This document shows, in pieces, positions 4,728-6,680 of a DNA stretch of 6,680 nucleotides. A program made the translations under genes and the position numbers. The DNA is from SMAG-U1939 sp036376595 (GTDB lineage Bacteria > Chloroflexota > Ktedonobacteria > Ktedonobacterales > JADMIN01). The stretch lies in contig DASVAA010000097.1 in assembly GCA_036376595.1 (NCBI GenBank), positions 1 to 6,680 of the forward strand. Direction: 5' to 3'. Position 1 is the stretch's first letter. The number at the start of each line of letters is the position of its first letter. The notes under the pieces are model-generated. The model saw only the letters and a list, made by a program, of their open reading frames with translations, ran no database searches and was not told the DNA's origin.

Positions 4728-6680
4728 ATGGCAAGCCCCGCATTCGATCGGCGATTCGAGCAGTATCTCGCGGAGGCACGAGCAAACCACGACCGCCACG
4801 CGCACCACGATCAGCGGCGCGAGGCGTTCCTCTCCTTCGTGCATGACGCCTTTGGCATCGATTTGGCCGATATCGAGCGCGAGCAATACATCCAGCTCCG
4901 CGGGCAGCAGGTCGCCGTGCCAGGCTCGATGCGCGTGCGCAAGGGCAAGGGCTGGATTGACGCCATCTTCAAGGACCTGATCTTCGAGTTCAAGCGCGAC
5001 TACGAGCGCGAAGCGCCAGAGGGCCGGCGCGAGTTGCGAGACTATCTCACCAACACGCCCTATGGCGACACCTTCGTCGGCATCCTCACCGACGGCCTGC
5101 GCTTCACGGCCTATGTCCTCGATGCGGAAGCCCCCGATGGCCTGCGGCAGATTGACGAGCTGAACCTGGAGAGCGTGTCTCCTGCCTTCGCCTTTCAGTG
5201 GCTTGACACGTACCTATTGAGCCAGCACGCCATCGCGCCGACCTCGGACGACATTGTACGGCGCTTCGGGCTGAGCAGTCCGACCTTCGTCGCCGCCGCG
5301 CGCGTCCTCCGCGACGCCCTGCGCACCTACTCAGCCAGCGAGGCCGGCGCCGCCGAAGTCAAGCGCAGGCAATGGGCCTTCTATCTGGCGCGGGTCTACG
5401 GCAGCGCCGACGCCAGTAACGACGAGATGTTCGTCCGCCATACGTATCTATGCCAGTTTGCCAAAATCCTGGCGCACGCCGCGTACTTCTCCACGAGCGA
5501 GACCGGCCAGCGCATCGAGGATGTGATCAGCGGCGCCGCCTTCGAGACGCTGGGTGTGAGCAACATCGGCGAGCAGGATTTCTTCGCCTGGGTTCTGGCG
5601 CCCGAAGTCAAAGCGCAGACGCTCGAAGCCTTCCGCCACATCGCCGCCAGCCTCGCGGTCTATGACCTCTCGCGCATTGACGAAGACCTGCTCAAGCAGC
5701 TCTACCAGAACCTCGTCGAGCAAGAGACACGGCACGAGCTGGGCGAGTTCTACACCCCCGACTGGCTGGCCGAGCTGACTCTGCGCGAGATCGGCTACGG
5801 CCCTGGCAAGAGCTTGCTGGACCCCGCCTGCGGCTCCGGCACCTTCCTCTTCACGGCGATCCGCCTGCTGGCCGAGCAAGGCGTGACGGGCGCGGCACTG
5901 GTAGATTTCACCCTGCGCAACGTGGTGGGCCTCGACGTACATCCCCTGGCCGTGACCATCGCGCGCATCAACTACATGATCGCCATCTTGCCGCACCTGC
6001 GCCTCGCCGGCACGCGCGAGCAGCGCAGCATCCCCGTCGCGATGGCGAACTCACTCCAGGTGCCCAACAAGGCTGGACCGGTCGCGGTGATCAGCGTGCG
6101 CTTTGACGATCAGCGCGATTTCCGCATTCCGGTCTCCGCCGCGCAGAACTCCTCGGAGCTCATGCGCGTGCTGGGCGACCTGGAGCGCCGCGCGCAGCAC
6201 ATCGCGTCAGAGTACCCAAACCTACGCACTGGCAAGTTCGGCGAGGATGCCCTCAAGCGCCTGCCGGCCTCCGGCTCCTGGAGCGACGATGGCTTCGTGC
6301 AATCCGTCTGGGATACGAATCTGCGCTTCCTGGCTGAGCAGATCGCCAAGGGCCGCGATACCATCTGGGCATACGTGCTGCGAAACACCAGCCAGCCGCT
6401 CGTCCTGCAGCAGCGCAAGTTTGACGCGATCGCCGGCAATCCGCCCTGGATCGCCTACCGCTATCTGCAGGACGAGTCCTATCGCCGCGACGTGAAGACC
6501 CTTGCCGGCGACTATGGGCTGATCAGTACCGACGAGGTGAAGCTGAACACGCAGATCGAGCTTTCGACCGTCTTTTACGAGCACTGTTGGCGCGAGTTCT
6601 TGTTGCCCCAGGGCATCATCGCTTTCGTGATGCCCCGCAGCACGCTCACTGGCGCGAAGCAGCATCGGCGCTTCCAGCAG
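4728..6680 (+). CDS. Type IIG-like restriction endonuclease / N6-adenine DNA methyltransferase (5' part)
   Basis: This single chain appears able both to cut DNA and to methylate adenine. All 651 visible codons are open and the gene continues past the window. An N-terminal PD-(D/E)XK nuclease shows D78 (GWID), then E87 and K89 (FEFK), followed by FVGILTDGLRFTAYV (116-130), a pattern shared with HsdR-type nuclease domains. A mainly helical linker covers about 150-330. The methylase begins with HELGEFYTPDWLAE (336-349), then motif I DPACGSGTF (365-373), motif II with D403 (GLDVHPLAVTIARIN), a motif III-like MANSLQ (439-444), motif IV NPPW (571-574) and GIIAFVMPRSTLTG (629-642). About 125 residues separate motifs III and IV, more than in simple N6 methylases. 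No helicase lies between nuclease and methylase, which argues against a type ISP enzyme. The target-recognition domain should lie downstream. Base composition looks less GC-rich than in the pca genes, which fits an acquired gene. PglX-like methylases are less likely because of the nuclease domain. Confidence 0.88.
   Translation, partial: MASPAFDRRFEQYLAEARANHDRHAHHDQRREAFLSFVHDAFGIDLADIEREQYIQLRGQQVAVPGSMRVRKGKGWIDAIFKDLIFEFKRDYEREAPEGRRELRDYLTNTPYGDTFVGILTDGLRFTAYVLDAEAPDGLRQIDELNLESVSPAFAFQWLDTYLLSQHAIAPTSDDIVRRFGLSSPTFVAAARVLRDALRTYSASEAGAAEVKRRQWAFYLARVYGSADASNDEMFVRHTYLCQFAKILAHAAYFSTSETGQRIEDVISGAAFETLGVSNIGEQDFFAWVLAPEVKAQTLEAFRHIAASLAVYDLSRIDEDLLKQLYQNLVEQETRHELGEFYTPDWLAELTLREIGYGPGKSLLDPACGSGTFLFTAIRLLAEQGVTGAALVDFTLRNVVGLDVHPLAVTIARINYMIAILPHLRLAGTREQRSIPVAMANSLQVPNKAGPVAVISVRFDDQRDFRIPVSAAQNSSELMRVLGDLERRAQHIASEYPNLRTGKFGEDALKRLPASGSWSDDGFVQSVWDTNLRFLAEQIAKGRDTIWAYVLRNTSQPLVLQQRKFDAIAGNPPWIAYRYLQDESYRRDVKTLAGDYGLISTDEVKLNTQIELSTVFYEHCWREFLLPQGIIAFVMPRSTLTGAKQHRRFQQ

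Noticed and set aside
1..6680. CRISPR arrays, tRNA or rRNA genes, insertion sequences, attachment sites
   Set aside because: No regularly spaced repeats, tRNA-like cloverleaf, rRNA segment, transposase motif or terminal inverted repeats with target duplication were seen.

Overview
This is a GC-rich bacterial window with two unrelated parts. The left two thirds hold a compact protocatechuate-degradation operon on the + strand (pcaH-pcaG-pcaB-pcaD). The right third holds the first 651 codons of a single-chain restriction-modification enzyme, also on the + strand, which runs off the window end. Between them a small VOC (glyoxalase/bleomycin-resistance fold) gene lies on the - strand. The host is probably a high-GC environmental bacterium. 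A short palindromic element in the pcaG-pcaB gap (GGGCGAGCC-AC-GGCTCGCCC, preceded by GTAG) resembles interspersed repeats I associate with Chloroflexota genomes such as Sphaerobacter and Roseiflexus relatives. That taxonomic guess is weak and rests on memory, not on a search.

Layout: 1-42 is the likely tail of an upstream gene. 162-194 is a good intrinsic-terminator candidate, and 207-234 is an extended -10 promoter, so a transcription unit probably starts just before pcaH. pcaH (start GTG 319) and pcaG overlap by 4 nt (ATGA), as expected for co-translated subunits. A 102-nt gap follows with two hairpins, then pcaB (start GTG 1806), which overlaps pcaD by 8 nt. pcaD converges on the VOC gene with 35 nt between their stops. 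The VOC gene and the R-M gene are divergent across 234 nt (4494-4727), which holds a plausible R-M promoter, a short phased repeat and a small dyad.

Function: PcaHG opens the ring of protocatechuate to 3-carboxy-cis,cis-muconate. PcaB cyclises this to gamma-carboxymuconolactone, and PcaD hydrolyses the enol-lactone to 3-oxoadipate. The decarboxylase step between PcaB and PcaD (PcaC) is absent here and is not fused to PcaD, so it must be encoded elsewhere. PcaH keeps every iron ligand at the residue number expected from the Pseudomonas enzyme. PcaG has lost two of the four equivalents, as expected for the non-catalytic subunit.

The R-M protein has an N-terminal PD-(D/E)XK nuclease and a C-terminal N6-adenine methyltransferase with no helicase between them, a type IIG-like design. 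It has a long insert between methylase motifs III and IV. It may be the edge of an accessory or defence region that continues to the right. I see no proof of a new system in this window; the R-M gene and the intergenic elements are the best leads.
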